Origin: Candidatus Tiamatella sp.
GTDB taxonomy: Archaea; Thermoproteota; Thermoprotei_A; Sulfolobales; Acidilobaceae
Assembly (NCBI GenBank): GCA_015522645.1
Contig: WALV01000029.1
Location: 1-32,844, forward strand
Direction: 5' to 3'
DNA length: 32,844 nt
Positions 1 to 7,108 of this stretch are shown here, piece after piece. Position 1 is the stretch's first letter, and each line of letters begins with the position of its first letter. The translations under genes and the position numbers were made by a program. Under the pieces are notes generated by a model. The model made no database searches and had not been told where the DNA came from. It was given only the letters and a program-made list of their open reading frames with translations.

Positions 1-329
1 ATTTTAATTCTCTCAGGGTTGAAACCGGCTTCCTTAGCTTTTCTAAGGGCTGCATCTACTCTTCTCGCCGTCCTATCCGTACAGTCTGAAAGATAAGGGC
101 AATCCGTTCCATCTGCAGCGATAAATACTCCATCGAAACCCTGCTCAAGCGCTAGAACAATCCATTCCGGCCTTATCATAGATGAACATGGAAGCCTAAC
201 AATAGACGTGCTTGAAGGATAATGCATGTGCAGTAGCCCTGCATAGTCGATGCCGACATCGGATATTAGGTTAGTAGAAAAAACCAGTATGCGGGGATGG
301 AACTCTCCCCCTTTCTCGTTTTCTGCCAA
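1..329 (-). CDS. MvhD/FlpD-like iron-sulfur protein, partial (3' end outside window)
   Basis: The reading frame runs off the left edge; 109 residues are visible. It resembles the MvhD (methyl-viologen-reducing hydrogenase delta subunit) family, which carries a [2Fe-2S] cluster and passes electrons to HdrA-type partners. Family-like segments are ILVFSTN near residues 14-20, the G-x-D-Y-A-G-L-L turn at 26-33, PCSS at 47-50 and the DGVFIAADGTDCPY block at 66-79. The canonical N-terminal cysteine group (F-C-C-N-W-C) is replaced by F-S-T-N-L-I, so only C48, C77 and C83 remain; cluster binding is therefore uncertain. I chose the TTG start at 329 because GGGGG lies 7 bases upstream and no ATG is in a suitable place. 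It follows the TusA-like gene by 32 bases on the same strand, so it is probably the last visible gene of a three-gene operon. Family assignment is fairly sure; function is inferred. Confidence 0.7.
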   Translation of the reverse strand, partial: MAENEKGGEFHPRILVFSTNLISDVGIDYAGLLHMHYPSSTSIVRLPCSSMIRPEWIVLALEQGFDGVFIAADGTDCPYLSDCTDRTARRVDAALRKAKEAGFNPERIK

Positions 330-361
330 AACAATTCCCCCTTAAACTCTATGGGTGGGGG

Positions 362-622
362 CTACTTCTTCCTCTTGATGAATATTCGCGAGTACCCTGG
401 CTCCTCTATAACACCTAGGAATTCATGCCCCATCTTTTTAGCCCAGAGAGGTAGATCCCGTTTTGTCCCCGGATCCGATGATAATACTTCCAGTATACCT
501 CCTACGGGCACGCTTGAAATAGCTCTCTTAGCCGCTAACAATGGACCTGGACATGAGGTCCCCCGGGCATCCACAACTTTATCAGCCTTTAGATTCTTGA
601 GTTCATCTGGACTCATACTCAT
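362..622 (-). CDS. tusA: TusA/SirA-family sulfur carrier protein
   Basis: An 86-residue protein with the TusA fold signature: a D-A-R-G-T-S-C-P-G-P block in which C24 is the expected persulfide-carrying cysteine, then an alpha helix (LLAAKRAISSV), the G-G-I-L-E-V-L-S-S-D-P strand and turn, and a C-terminal strand. TusA proteins carry sulfane sulfur between rhodanese- or DsrE-type donors and acceptors in thio-modification, cofactor synthesis or dissimilatory sulfur metabolism. The ATG at 622 has GAGGTGA about 8 bases upstream; a second in-frame ATG lies two codons later. The gene sits between a DsrE2-like gene (28 bases upstream) and an MvhD-like gene (32 bases downstream), all on the minus strand. 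That pairing points to sulfur metabolism rather than tRNA modification, but this is inference. Confidence 0.88.
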   Translation of the reverse strand: MSMSPDELKNLKADKVVDARGTSCPGPLLAAKRAISSVPVGGILEVLSSDPGTKRDLPLWAKKMGHEFLGVIEEPGYSRIFIKRKK

Positions 623-650
623 GGATTATTCACCTCTATAGACTTCTTGT

Positions 651-1061
651 TTAGATGAAGAGGTTGATTTTGCCCTCTCTCATCTTCTCTATCCATTCGC
701 CGGCGCCAATGATGTCGTCAACCAGCTCTAGGTCCTCTTTCTTGACATTCCATATGTTCGCTGCGAGGCTGCATGCATAGATCTTTACTTTACCTAGTTC
801 CTTCGCCTGTTTCAGCAATTCAAACCACATTGGTAGTTTGAGTTCCTGAATTCTCTGGGCAACTTTCTCTCCTAGTTCTCCGAATTCGCTTAAATTCATA
901 TTTTGGTGCATTACATCCTTTTTGAAGGCGTATACTCCCCAGAGTTGTAGGAATATTTCTACTTCCATGTCCATCGATACTGCTCCGCTGGCTAGTATAG
1001 CTGCTCCTGTAAGGCGGTCTATGCTTCCGGACATTATGGTTAGGCACATTTTATCGGGCAT
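651..1061 (-). CDS. DsrE/DsrF/DrsH-like (DsrE2-type) sulfurtransferase
   Basis: A 136-residue protein resembling the DsrE2 family. It has an N-terminal beta strand (CLTIMSG), a helix rich in small residues, the M-E-V-E-I-F-L-Q-L-W-G strand-turn, and a late K-V-K-I-Y-A-C-S-L segment. C97 in that segment is the likely sulfur-carrying residue; C6 is a second cysteine. DsrE-type proteins hand persulfide sulfur to or from TusA. No membrane segment is visible, unlike some DsrE2 relatives. The start is taken as ATG 1061 because GGTGA lies 5 bases upstream; an in-frame GTG at 1070 falls inside that binding site. It is the first gene of the operon with the TusA-like and MvhD-like genes. The family call is good; the exact sulfur substrate is unknown. 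Confidence 0.78.
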   Translation of the reverse strand: MPDKMCLTIMSGSIDRLTGAAILASGAVSMDMEVEIFLQLWGVYAFKKDVMHQNMNLSEFGELGEKVAQRIQELKLPMWFELLKQAKELGKVKIYACSLAANIWNVKKEDLELVDDIIGAGEWIEKMREGKINLFI

Positions 1062-1114
1062 GGTTTTCACCGGTTACATTATTTTTTATTTTATTATATT
1101 TTAATTTTTATGTG

Positions 1115-1132
1115 CTATTTTTATAAAAATAG
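1115..1132. promoter_or_regulatory. Perfect 18-bp A/T-rich palindrome in a probable promoter region
   Basis: CTATTTTTATAAAAATAG is its own reverse complement. It lies in the A/T-rich 100 bases between the DsrE2-type gene and the gene ending at 1173, both read leftward, about 55 bases upstream of the DsrE2 start. It includes a TATA-like core, so it may be the TATA box of the sulfur operon, an operator overlapping it, or both. A/T richness makes short palindromes likely by chance, so confidence is low. Confidence 0.3.
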
Positions 1133-1172
1133 AAGATAAATTTATTTACGACTTTAATATGATAATAATACC

Positions 1173-1781
1173 TCATCCCTCGACGAGCTTTCTAAGCAAC
1201 AGGAAATGCTCAGCAGTCAAAGGGAACTCAGCTACACGTTCAATGGATACTTTCCCATCAGAAACAGACAATCTGCCAAATAAGAATGTCATTTCTCCCA
1301 AATTGGCGTCATAACCCATAACACTCCATAGCCGCAGGTACTTAAGTAATTCAATGTAGCTCAAGACACTAACATCAGCCTTAGTTATATCAGATAAGCA
1401 ACCTGACAGATAACCTCTAAGGCAAATCACTATATCAGATTTAAATGTCCTTTTAGCAAATTCTTCAAGTACATTCTTCAGGAATATCTCACACTCCTCC
1501 ATCCTCTCCATACCGCCTACAATCACTACAGTCGCCTGAGGCTCAAAAGCTAGAACTCCATCAACAGTCTTCTTCAATTCCTCATGCGACAATGGAAAAA
1601 ACCGGGCTATTCCACCTGCCAAACTCTCAAAAGTTGATATGAGAGACGAGGATGTAGCGAGACACTGATCACCCATCTGAGATAACACGGCTATCCTGTT
1701 ATAATCCCTCAAACTCTTACCCATAACTTCTCCATTAAGAATTCCAAGTCTAACTTTCTCCTCCGTTGTGAGGATTGTCAA
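1173..1781 (-). CDS. Hypothetical protein
   Basis: A 202-residue soluble protein that I do not recognise. It has no signal peptide, membrane segment or clear catalytic motif. There is an alternating helix/strand pattern: a helical N-terminus, a hydrophobic strand with small residues (A-T-V-V-I-V-G-G, about 83-90), then a second strand (DIVICLRGYLSGC) with cysteines. The GG after a strand could be a ligand-binding turn, but no family can be named. The start is TTG at 1781, supported by GGTGA 6 bases upstream. It is read in the same direction as the sulfur-carrier operon (DsrE2 start about 110 bases downstream), but an A/T-rich spacer with its own promoter-like sequence separates them, so co-transcription is uncertain. 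Codon use matches its neighbours and the frame is uninterrupted, so it is probably a real gene. Confidence 0.72.
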   Translation of the reverse strand: MTILTTEEKVRLGILNGEVMGKSLRDYNRIAVLSQMGDQCLATSSSLISTFESLAGGIARFFPLSHEELKKTVDGVLAFEPQATVVIVGGMERMEECEIFLKNVLEEFAKRTFKSDIVICLRGYLSGCLSDITKADVSVLSYIELLKYLRLWSVMGYDANLGEMTFLFGRLSVSDGKVSIERVAEFPLTAEHFLLLRKLVEG

Positions 1782-1946
1782 TTTTATTCACCATTATAAA
1801 TTAATATTATAATATAGGTTAAAAAATATTAATTACAATATTTTATATAAAAACAATAAATAAACACTGTTCGACCGCAAATACGATAATAACAATAAAA
1901 ACCAGAAAACACATCAAGCAACCATGATACTAGGTGATGAGAGGAA
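1782..1946. promoter_or_regulatory. A/T-rich divergent intergenic region with TATA-like elements
   Basis: This 165-base region separates the leftward hypothetical gene from the rightward mini-protein gene. The first 75 bases are very A/T-rich. A good rightward TATA candidate (TTTATATA) lies at 1842-1849, which would give the mini-protein a leader of roughly 70-80 bases. Several leftward TATA-like stretches lie near 1801-1830. A binding site GGTGATGAGAGG lies just before the mini-protein ATG. No RNA gene is evident. Confidence 0.4.
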
Positions 1947-2105
1947 ATGCCTAAAGAGTATATGTGCATTTGCACGGTAAAATGTATAGTACACGTAGAA
2001 GCAGAAGACCCCGAGGAAGCGATGGAGAATGCAGAGGAAGAAGCACAACTAGGGTGTGAAGAAGTAGAAGAAATAAATGAATGCGAGTGCAGTGAAGAAG
2101 AATAA
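1947..2105 (+). CDS. Cys-rich acidic mini-protein (52 aa), function unknown
   Basis: A short open frame encoding 52 residues: starts MPKEYMCICTVKC and ends ECECSEEE, then TAA. The ATG at 1947 is preceded by GGTGATGAGAGG (1933-1944), a strong archaeal ribosome binding site, which is the main evidence that the gene is real. The protein has six cysteines (7, 9, 13, 37, 46, 48) in C-x-C-x3-C and C-x-C patterns and is about one third Glu/Asp. A strand (VKCIVHVEAE), a helix (DPEEAMENAEEEAQLG) and another short segment suggest a small beta-alpha-beta fold. The cysteines suggest metal or Fe-S binding, or disulfides. It ends 6 bases before the converging FG-GAP gene. I do not recognise the family. Confidence 0.7.
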   Translation: MPKEYMCICTVKCIVHVEAEDPEEAMENAEEEAQLGCEEVEEINECECSEEE

Positions 2106-2111
2106 CAATCA

Positions 2112-3641
2112 TTAGTCTCTTGTATAGATAAGAGCCGCAAACACTATAGCTAACGAGACTATGACCGCTCCAGCTATGATTTGCCAATTAATACTAGGTT
2201 TATATTCTCCTATGCCTTGGGTTAACCCTATGGTTTTTACGCTATTAATTGTCCCCGTCTTCTCATGGGTTATAACCGATGTTGCCTGGTTTACTACTGG
2301 TGCTACCGGAGTGATTGTAGTGGAAACACTAGTATTGCTAGCCGGAATAGATTGGGAGACTACTGGTTCAATCATGTATAAGCGGTAGTCTCTGCTTCCT
2401 ATGAAAATTTCCGGTATACCATCGCCATTAACATCTGCTATAGAGGCTGATCCCATTATTGGTCCTCCTGTGACGTATACCCACTCTAGGACATTAAAGG
2501 TTTCATTTCCTTTTAATGGATCTATTATATCGAACTGCCCGTTTTCCTCTCCAATAAGAATCTCGTAGTGGCCGTCACCATCTACATCCGCTATTATGGG
2601 GCTTGAGGTGTATACTTTGATTAGCTTGAAGCTCTTGTATAAAGTCAGATTAGGATAATATATGAATAACCCGTTCATCGTACCAACAACAATGAACGGG
2701 GGACCATTCTTCCATAACTGACCTACTGAAGGGGGTGATGTAGTCTCGTACGTATTAAGCTTTACAATGTTGATAACACGACCCTCCTTGAAACTATAGA
2801 TTCCAAGGTAGTTGTCTTGCGTCGTGAAGACAGCCTCAGGTATTCCGTCACCGTCGAAATCATATAGTGCAGGAGGACTGATCAGTCGGTGACCTATGTT
2901 CCCAGTATACACTATGAACTTACCTTTATCGTAGTCTATTACATGTATATAAGATCCTTCGACGCCGACTATTTCCGGTAAACCGTCACCATCAACGTCT
3001 GCTGCATCCAGAGTCCCAGGATTAAAGTCACCCACCTTAACTTTTACTATGCTAGAATTACCAAGTCTTATGTAAACATGCCCGTCTACGGAACCCATAG
3101 CCACGTCAAGCTTTCCATCACCATCAAAGTCAGCCACTACAGGTGCACCCTTATAGAATCCGCCGTCTATGCTCCAGAGAAGCTTACCGTTGCCAGATAA
3201 GCAATATAGTATTCCACTATCTCCCGCACTGAGTATTACGGGTTTACCGTCACCGTATAAGTCCGCTATAACCGGGTCAACGAAGCCTCCCCCTGTTTTA
3301 AACTTCCATAACATACTTCCATTCAAGGTTGAGACTACGTAAAGATAGCCGTCGCATGAGTCGAAGACTGCTTCAGGTATACCATCGCCATTAACGTCGG
3401 CGATAGCTGGCTCCGAGGTAATACATAGGTTAGCCGTGAAATTCCATACTATAGTGAAGTCGTTTGCTTTACTCATATTCCAAGTTTTGGGCACGAAACC
3501 TGTTCTAGTGTTAGAGTACTTATATGTAGGCCAGAGTATATCACTGTTTGCTTTGACGGCTTCAGCATTAGGAATTAAGGATCCAATTAACCCTATTGCG
3601 ATTACTAGTAGAACAAGTGTCATGAGGGCGGTGGTCTTCAA
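2112..3641 (-). CDS. Membrane-anchored FG-GAP/VCBS repeat surface protein
   Basis: A 509-residue extracytoplasmic protein. Residues 1-28 form a signal peptide or anchor (hydrophobic LVLLVIAIGLIGSLIP followed by N-A-E-A). Residues about 60-430 contain at least seven repeats of the form (I/V)-A-D-(V/F)-(D/N)-G-D-G-x-(P/E), the calcium-binding loop of FG-GAP beta propellers, interleaved with PQQ-like strands such as DGYLYVVSTLNGS. A Ser/Thr/Val-rich linker follows, then a C-terminal membrane helix (IIAGAVIVSLAIVFAALIY) and a short charged tail. It is therefore probably a beta propeller displayed on the cell surface, possibly binding calcium, sugars or another protein. The TTG start at 3641 has GGTGT about 6 bases upstream; an ATG six codons later lacks a good binding site. 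It is divergent from an ABC exporter (85-base spacer). The ligand is unknown. Confidence 0.8.
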   Translation of the reverse strand: MKTTALMTLVLLVIAIGLIGSLIPNAEAVKANSDILWPTYKYSNTRTGFVPKTWNMSKANDFTIVWNFTANLCITSEPAIADVNGDGIPEAVFDSCDGYLYVVSTLNGSMLWKFKTGGGFVDPVIADLYGDGKPVILSAGDSGILYCLSGNGKLLWSIDGGFYKGAPVVADFDGDGKLDVAMGSVDGHVYIRLGNSSIVKVKVGDFNPGTLDAADVDGDGLPEIVGVEGSYIHVIDYDKGKFIVYTGNIGHRLISPPALYDFDGDGIPEAVFTTQDNYLGIYSFKEGRVINIVKLNTYETTSPPSVGQLWKNGPPFIVVGTMNGLFIYYPNLTLYKSFKLIKVYTSSPIIADVDGDGHYEILIGEENGQFDIIDPLKGNETFNVLEWVYVTGGPIMGSASIADVNGDGIPEIFIGSRDYRLYMIEPVVSQSIPASNTSVSTTITPVAPVVNQATSVITHEKTGTINSVKTIGLTQGIGEYKPSINWQIIAGAVIVSLAIVFAALIYTRD

Positions 3642-3725
3642 CTTGTTACACCGTGTGAACAGTTATAGAGGAGGATAGTTAATATAGACCTCTCCCTCCA
3701 CTCTCTCCATACTGGAGTGGTATAT
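3642..3725. promoter_or_regulatory. Divergent promoter region, surface protein / ABC exporter
   Basis: An 84-base spacer between outward-reading genes. A TATA-like GTTAATATAG lies at 3678-3687, placed to give rightward transcription starting near 3705-3710, shortly before the ABC ATPase start. GGAGTGG at 3714-3720 serves as its ribosome binding site. No clear inverted repeat was found. Confidence 0.35.
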
Positions 3726-4730
3726 TTGGATGGGCCTCCTATTCTCGTTGATCACTTATTAAAGAAGTATGGCCGTTTGATTGCGGTTAAACACCTGTCT
3801 TTCAAAGCAGGGGAAGGCGAGATACTGGGTATACTGGGGCCTAACGGTGCGGGTAAAACTACAACGCTCAGAGCTATAGCGGGTGCTTTGAAGCCGACTA
3901 TGGGTAGAGTTTTAGTCTATGGTATGAATTCCTATAAGGAATCCTCGAGGGTTAAGAGGATTATAGGGGTAATGCCCGAGGTACCAAGTCTATTCCCCGA
4001 GCTCACTGTGAGGGAGAACCTGGAGTTCCTGGGTAAGGTATACGGGCTAAGCCGGTTGGAAGCTAGGAAAGCGGCTGAACAGACTATAGATTTGATGGGG
4101 TTAACTGACTATGTAGAAGTTAGATACGGGCATCTCAGTAAGGGGCTTAAGAGAAGAGCAGATATGTCGGGTGCACTCGTCCATGATCCGCGTATCATAG
4201 TATTGGATGAGCCTACTGCAGGACTGGATGTGTTCTCGGCAAGCCGTCTCAGAAGTATTATTAGAGAACTAATGAAAACAGGGAAGACTATCATTATCTC
4301 CTCCCATTACATTGACGAGATAATGGAGTTGTCTAAAAGGGTAGTCATCCTTTACAAGGGAACCAAAGTCTATGAGGGTGAGCCTAGGAGGCTACGGGAT
4401 ATATTGGATTTGGGTAAAAGAGTGAAAGTAGTGTTTGACAGGGAGCTCGATGAAAGTTTCTGGTCGGCATTGAAGGATAAGATCTCCAGTTATATAGACG
4501 ATACTCTCCTTTTCACCGGTGATTACCTTGAAGTGTATACCAAGGATCCCTTGCATCTACTGGACGTGTTGAAGGAGTCCCTGGAGGGTAACGGTTACAG
4601 TATTGTGGATATTGACATACTACCTCCATCCTGGGAGGACGTGTTCAAGAGGTATATGATAGAGGCACGTGATCCCACAGGATTTACATTCAAATCTGAG
4701 GGGAAACCTTGCTCCTGCGGGGCTGGTTAG
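3726..4730 (+). CDS. ABC-2 type exporter ATP-binding protein
   Basis: An ABC ATPase of 334 residues. Walker A is GPNGAGKTT at 38-46, the signature is the variant L-S-K-G-L-K-R-R, Walker B is IIVLDEPTAGLD, and the H-loop is IISSHYIDEI. The sequence resembles the DrrA/CcmA/NatA group, which partners one separate ABC-2 permease; the next gene supplies it. About 80 residues follow the nucleotide-binding domain, as is common in this group, ending in an odd P-C-S-C-G-A-G tail. I chose TTG at 3726 because GGAGTGG is 5-8 bases upstream; a GTG at 3717 overlaps that site and is less likely. The stop codon is one base before the permease start, implying translational coupling. The substrate cannot be told from sequence; drugs, lipids or surface polymers are possible. 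Confidence 0.9.
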   Translation: MDGPPILVDHLLKKYGRLIAVKHLSFKAGEGEILGILGPNGAGKTTTLRAIAGALKPTMGRVLVYGMNSYKESSRVKRIIGVMPEVPSLFPELTVRENLEFLGKVYGLSRLEARKAAEQTIDLMGLTDYVEVRYGHLSKGLKRRADMSGALVHDPRIIVLDEPTAGLDVFSASRLRSIIRELMKTGKTIIISSHYIDEIMELSKRVVILYKGTKVYEGEPRRLRDILDLGKRVKVVFDRELDESFWSALKDKISSYIDDTLLFTGDYLEVYTKDPLHLLDVLKESLEGNGYSIVDIDILPPSWEDVFKRYMIEARDPTGFTFKSEGKPCSCGAG

Positions 4731-4731
4731 G

Positions 4732-5457
4732 TTGAGTAGAAGTATCACCATATTCGTAAAAGACTTGAAACAATACTATCTCAAAGCTCCCGTACTCAGC
4801 TGGGGGTTCCTCTTCCCCATCGCTATAATAGTTTTACTCACCATGACAGTGAAATCCTTCGGAGAGAGTGTGATGGTCCCGGCAATGTATAGTGTAAGCC
4901 TCTTGTTCGCCTCAACAAGTATGGCCCAGGTCTCAGTTAGCTTCGAGAAGATGAACGGGTCTATTCATAGACTAGTGTATGCTCCTCTCACAGGCTTCGA
5001 CTTAGTCACTTCTAAGACCCTAGGCGGCGTGTTCTATGGGCTCATAGGAGTTTTTGTTGCAACCGTTTCAGTATTCTTATTTACGGGTCACCTTATTGTC
5101 CTCCATATAATATACTTCACTGTCTCGATAATACTTGCATCACTCCTATACTCCCTTCTAAGCGTACTGATAGCTTTAACAATGGATCCTCTGAAGACGG
5201 TTGCCATCCTCAACATAGCCAGGTTCTCAATGATATTCTTCGGAGGAATGGTTATCCCCCAAGTTCTCCTCCCTCACTGGATGCAGGAACTAACACTTGC
5301 CTTCGCATCTCTTTACATTACAGACTCCATTAGATATGGAATGTATAATACTTGGGAAACTGTTGACCCCTATACTTCGCTTATAGTTACTTTAATAGTG
5401 ACAGTGACACTGTACTTCGTTGCTTACAGAACCGCGTTGAAAGCGCTTACACCCTGA
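4732..5457 (+). CDS. ABC-2 type transporter permease
   Basis: A 241-residue membrane protein with about six hydrophobic segments: WGFLFPIAIIVLLTM, a second near MYSVSLLFASTSMA, a third LGGVFYGLIGVFVATVSVFLF, a fourth IIYFTVSIILASLLYSLL, a fifth near FSMIFFGGMVIPQVLL and a last LIVTLIVTVTLYFVAY. The fifth contains the ABC-2 (NodJ/DrrB) family feature F-F-G-G-M-V-I-P followed by W-M. It forms the channel of the exporter with the preceding ATPase. The TTG at 4732 is preferred: it is one base after the ATPase stop and GGGGCTGG precedes it. An earlier in-frame GTG at 4669 would overlap the ATPase by 62 bases. It converges on the kinase-like gene. Confidence 0.85.
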   Translation: MSRSITIFVKDLKQYYLKAPVLSWGFLFPIAIIVLLTMTVKSFGESVMVPAMYSVSLLFASTSMAQVSVSFEKMNGSIHRLVYAPLTGFDLVTSKTLGGVFYGLIGVFVATVSVFLFTGHLIVLHIIYFTVSIILASLLYSLLSVLIALTMDPLKTVAILNIARFSMIFFGGMVIPQVLLPHWMQELTLAFASLYITDSIRYGMYNTWETVDPYTSLIVTLIVTVTLYFVAYRTALKALTP

Positions 5458-5485
5458 ATTATACCCTGTTAAGCTATTAGAGATC

Positions 5486-6886
5486 TTACTCTCTCATAGG
5501 ATTCTCATTCATTAATTGATCGAGAATCCTCTTCGATTGAACGTATATATGGGGTACTGTAGGCAGTATGCCGATCCACGTGTACTCTTTCGACGCCTCT
5601 TCTAAAACATTCATAGGATTATGGGCTTCCTGCATGTATCCTTCGAGAAATCTTGTTATTAATTTCTGATTCACCCTCCAGAAGAGGCTTGTCGATACGA
5701 ATGTTACAATATCCCATGCCGCTGTCTTCAAAGAGTAATCATGTGACTGCTCCGCATCTATGATGCCGACCTCATTGCATGGTGTTAGAATGAAGTTTCC
5801 AGGGTTAGCATCCCCTAAAGTTACTCCATGATTATGTAGCATTCCTAGTGTTTCACCTGCCTTAGTCCAGTTGTTTGATTCACTTGTTTCCCTTAGTATT
5901 GTCCCCTCTAGATAATCCCTTACAGCAATTGCTCTTTGGCCCTGAGTACTGCAAAGCTCGTGGAAGAACGGTGTTCTCACGCTTTTTATCCCAGTCATCT
6001 CTTTCATCGCTGTATATTCAGCTATCATTCTAGCCCGTGGGCTTATCCGGTATTCTATCATGGGTTTAGCCATTATTTTCAAGATTACCCATTTACCACC
6101 CATTTTACCGTAGTCTTTCACAACAAGTTTTCCTCCATTGCATTCGCATAGAACGCTGCTAGAGATGAAGTGCCCCTGCGTACACTTGATTCCACCCTTA
6201 CACTGAAGGTAGTCCTTGACCATTTCCTCTGGTTTTCCACATTTTACACCTATTTTCGTGGAGTCAATAAAGGCGTGTGACCTTGTTATCCGTAAGTCAG
6301 GCCCTTTAACCTCCGATCTTATCCTCTTCATTATTCCCGCAGCCATTGTCCGTTTAATATCAGTGGAAGGAATTGTTGTAACTGTCATTGATTTACTTGC
6401 TAGTCTACTGGGATTGTCTATCTTGTAGAAACCATTGGTAAACGATAGTCCATCAACCCTGCTCAGAAAGTCTTCATATTCTTTCTCTACCCGCGATTTT
6501 TCCCTTATGTCAGCTTCCATATTAACATAGAGTTTCGATAGCAACCCGTCGACAATTTCTGCTTTCCTCACAAGCGGATAGAGGGGGGTTATTCTAATCT
6601 CCGGGGTTAGCGGCTCGTATGCTCTTACGAGTTCACTCAACGAGTTCCGGACTGTTTTCTTGGTGTAGTATTCGACTAGTTTTTCCAGGTCACTCCATAC
6701 CTCACTTGATTCTAGCGGCGGGTATAGTAGTAGGGACGCTATTGTCTCGCCTAGCGTGGCATATGTCGCGTCAGCTTTTAGGAGGTTGTATGATATCCTG
6801 AGGATTTGGTTCTTTAAGGAGAAGTTAGGGATCGCTGAATCCGTCACTACGAGCTTTAGTAGCGGATACGTCAGTGTTGCCTCCAA
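5486..6886 (-). CDS. Protein-kinase-fold protein with Cys/His cluster
   Basis: About 466 residues. The C-terminal half looks like a protein-kinase or aminoglycoside-kinase-like fold. Candidate elements are a lysine strand (WVILKIMAKPM), a helix with Glu (ARMIAEYTAM), a hinge-like segment (IAVRDYLEGTIL), a catalytic-loop-like H-N-H-G-V-T-L-G-D-A-N-P-G-N, and a metal-binding D-A-E replacing D-F-G (V-G-I-I-D-A-E-Q-S). This resembles RIO/Bud32 or lipopolysaccharide-kinase relatives. The N-terminal half is mostly helical and unrecognised. Between them lies a cluster of cysteines (C-G-K-P, Q-C-K-G-G-I-K-C-T-Q-G-H, C-E-C) that could bind zinc. Starts: GTG at 6895 or, with GGTG 6 bases upstream, TTG at 6886, which I prefer. 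It stands alone, converging on the ABC-2 permease. The substrate is unknown. Confidence 0.7.
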   Translation of the reverse strand: MEATLTYPLLKLVVTDSAIPNFSLKNQILRISYNLLKADATYATLGETIASLLLYPPLESSEVWSDLEKLVEYYTKKTVRNSLSELVRAYEPLTPEIRITPLYPLVRKAEIVDGLLSKLYVNMEADIREKSRVEKEYEDFLSRVDGLSFTNGFYKIDNPSRLASKSMTVTTIPSTDIKRTMAAGIMKRIRSEVKGPDLRITRSHAFIDSTKIGVKCGKPEEMVKDYLQCKGGIKCTQGHFISSSVLCECNGGKLVVKDYGKMGGKWVILKIMAKPMIEYRISPRARMIAEYTAMKEMTGIKSVRTPFFHELCSTQGQRAIAVRDYLEGTILRETSESNNWTKAGETLGMLHNHGVTLGDANPGNFILTPCNEVGIIDAEQSHDYSLKTAAWDIVTFVSTSLFWRVNQKLITRFLEGYMQEAHNPMNVLEEASKEYTWIGILPTVPHIYVQSKRILDQLMNENPMRE

Positions 6887-7050
6887 CGATAACACCGCCG
6901 CTAAGGTTAACTATGAAGGTGGCCGTTGGTAAAATGCTTATTGAATATGTTGGTTTCCAGTTGCTAGCGGTTCTGGTTTAATGTATTACCATTCCATTGT
7001 TTCACATTTTATGCAAAAACTCGCTATAACACAATGTTAATAATGTAATA

Positions 7051-7060
7051 TTTTTTAAAT
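7051..7060 (+). promoter_or_regulatory. TATA box for BMP-type importer operon
   Basis: TTTTTTAAAT in an A/T-rich run, about 50 bases upstream of the ATG at 7109. A start site about 25 bases downstream would give a leader of roughly 30 bases containing AAGGTGT as the ribosome binding site. The 6887-7108 spacer is divergent; no strong operator is visible. Confidence 0.5.
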
Positions 7061-7108
7061 AGACATTAAACACTATTCCAACCCGGCAATTCTCCAAGGT
7101 GTACACGC

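Noticed and set aside
6898-6969. Matching CCGCTA and TAGCGG segments in the spacer before the BMP operon
   Set aside because: Only six matching bases separated by about 60 bases; expected by chance.
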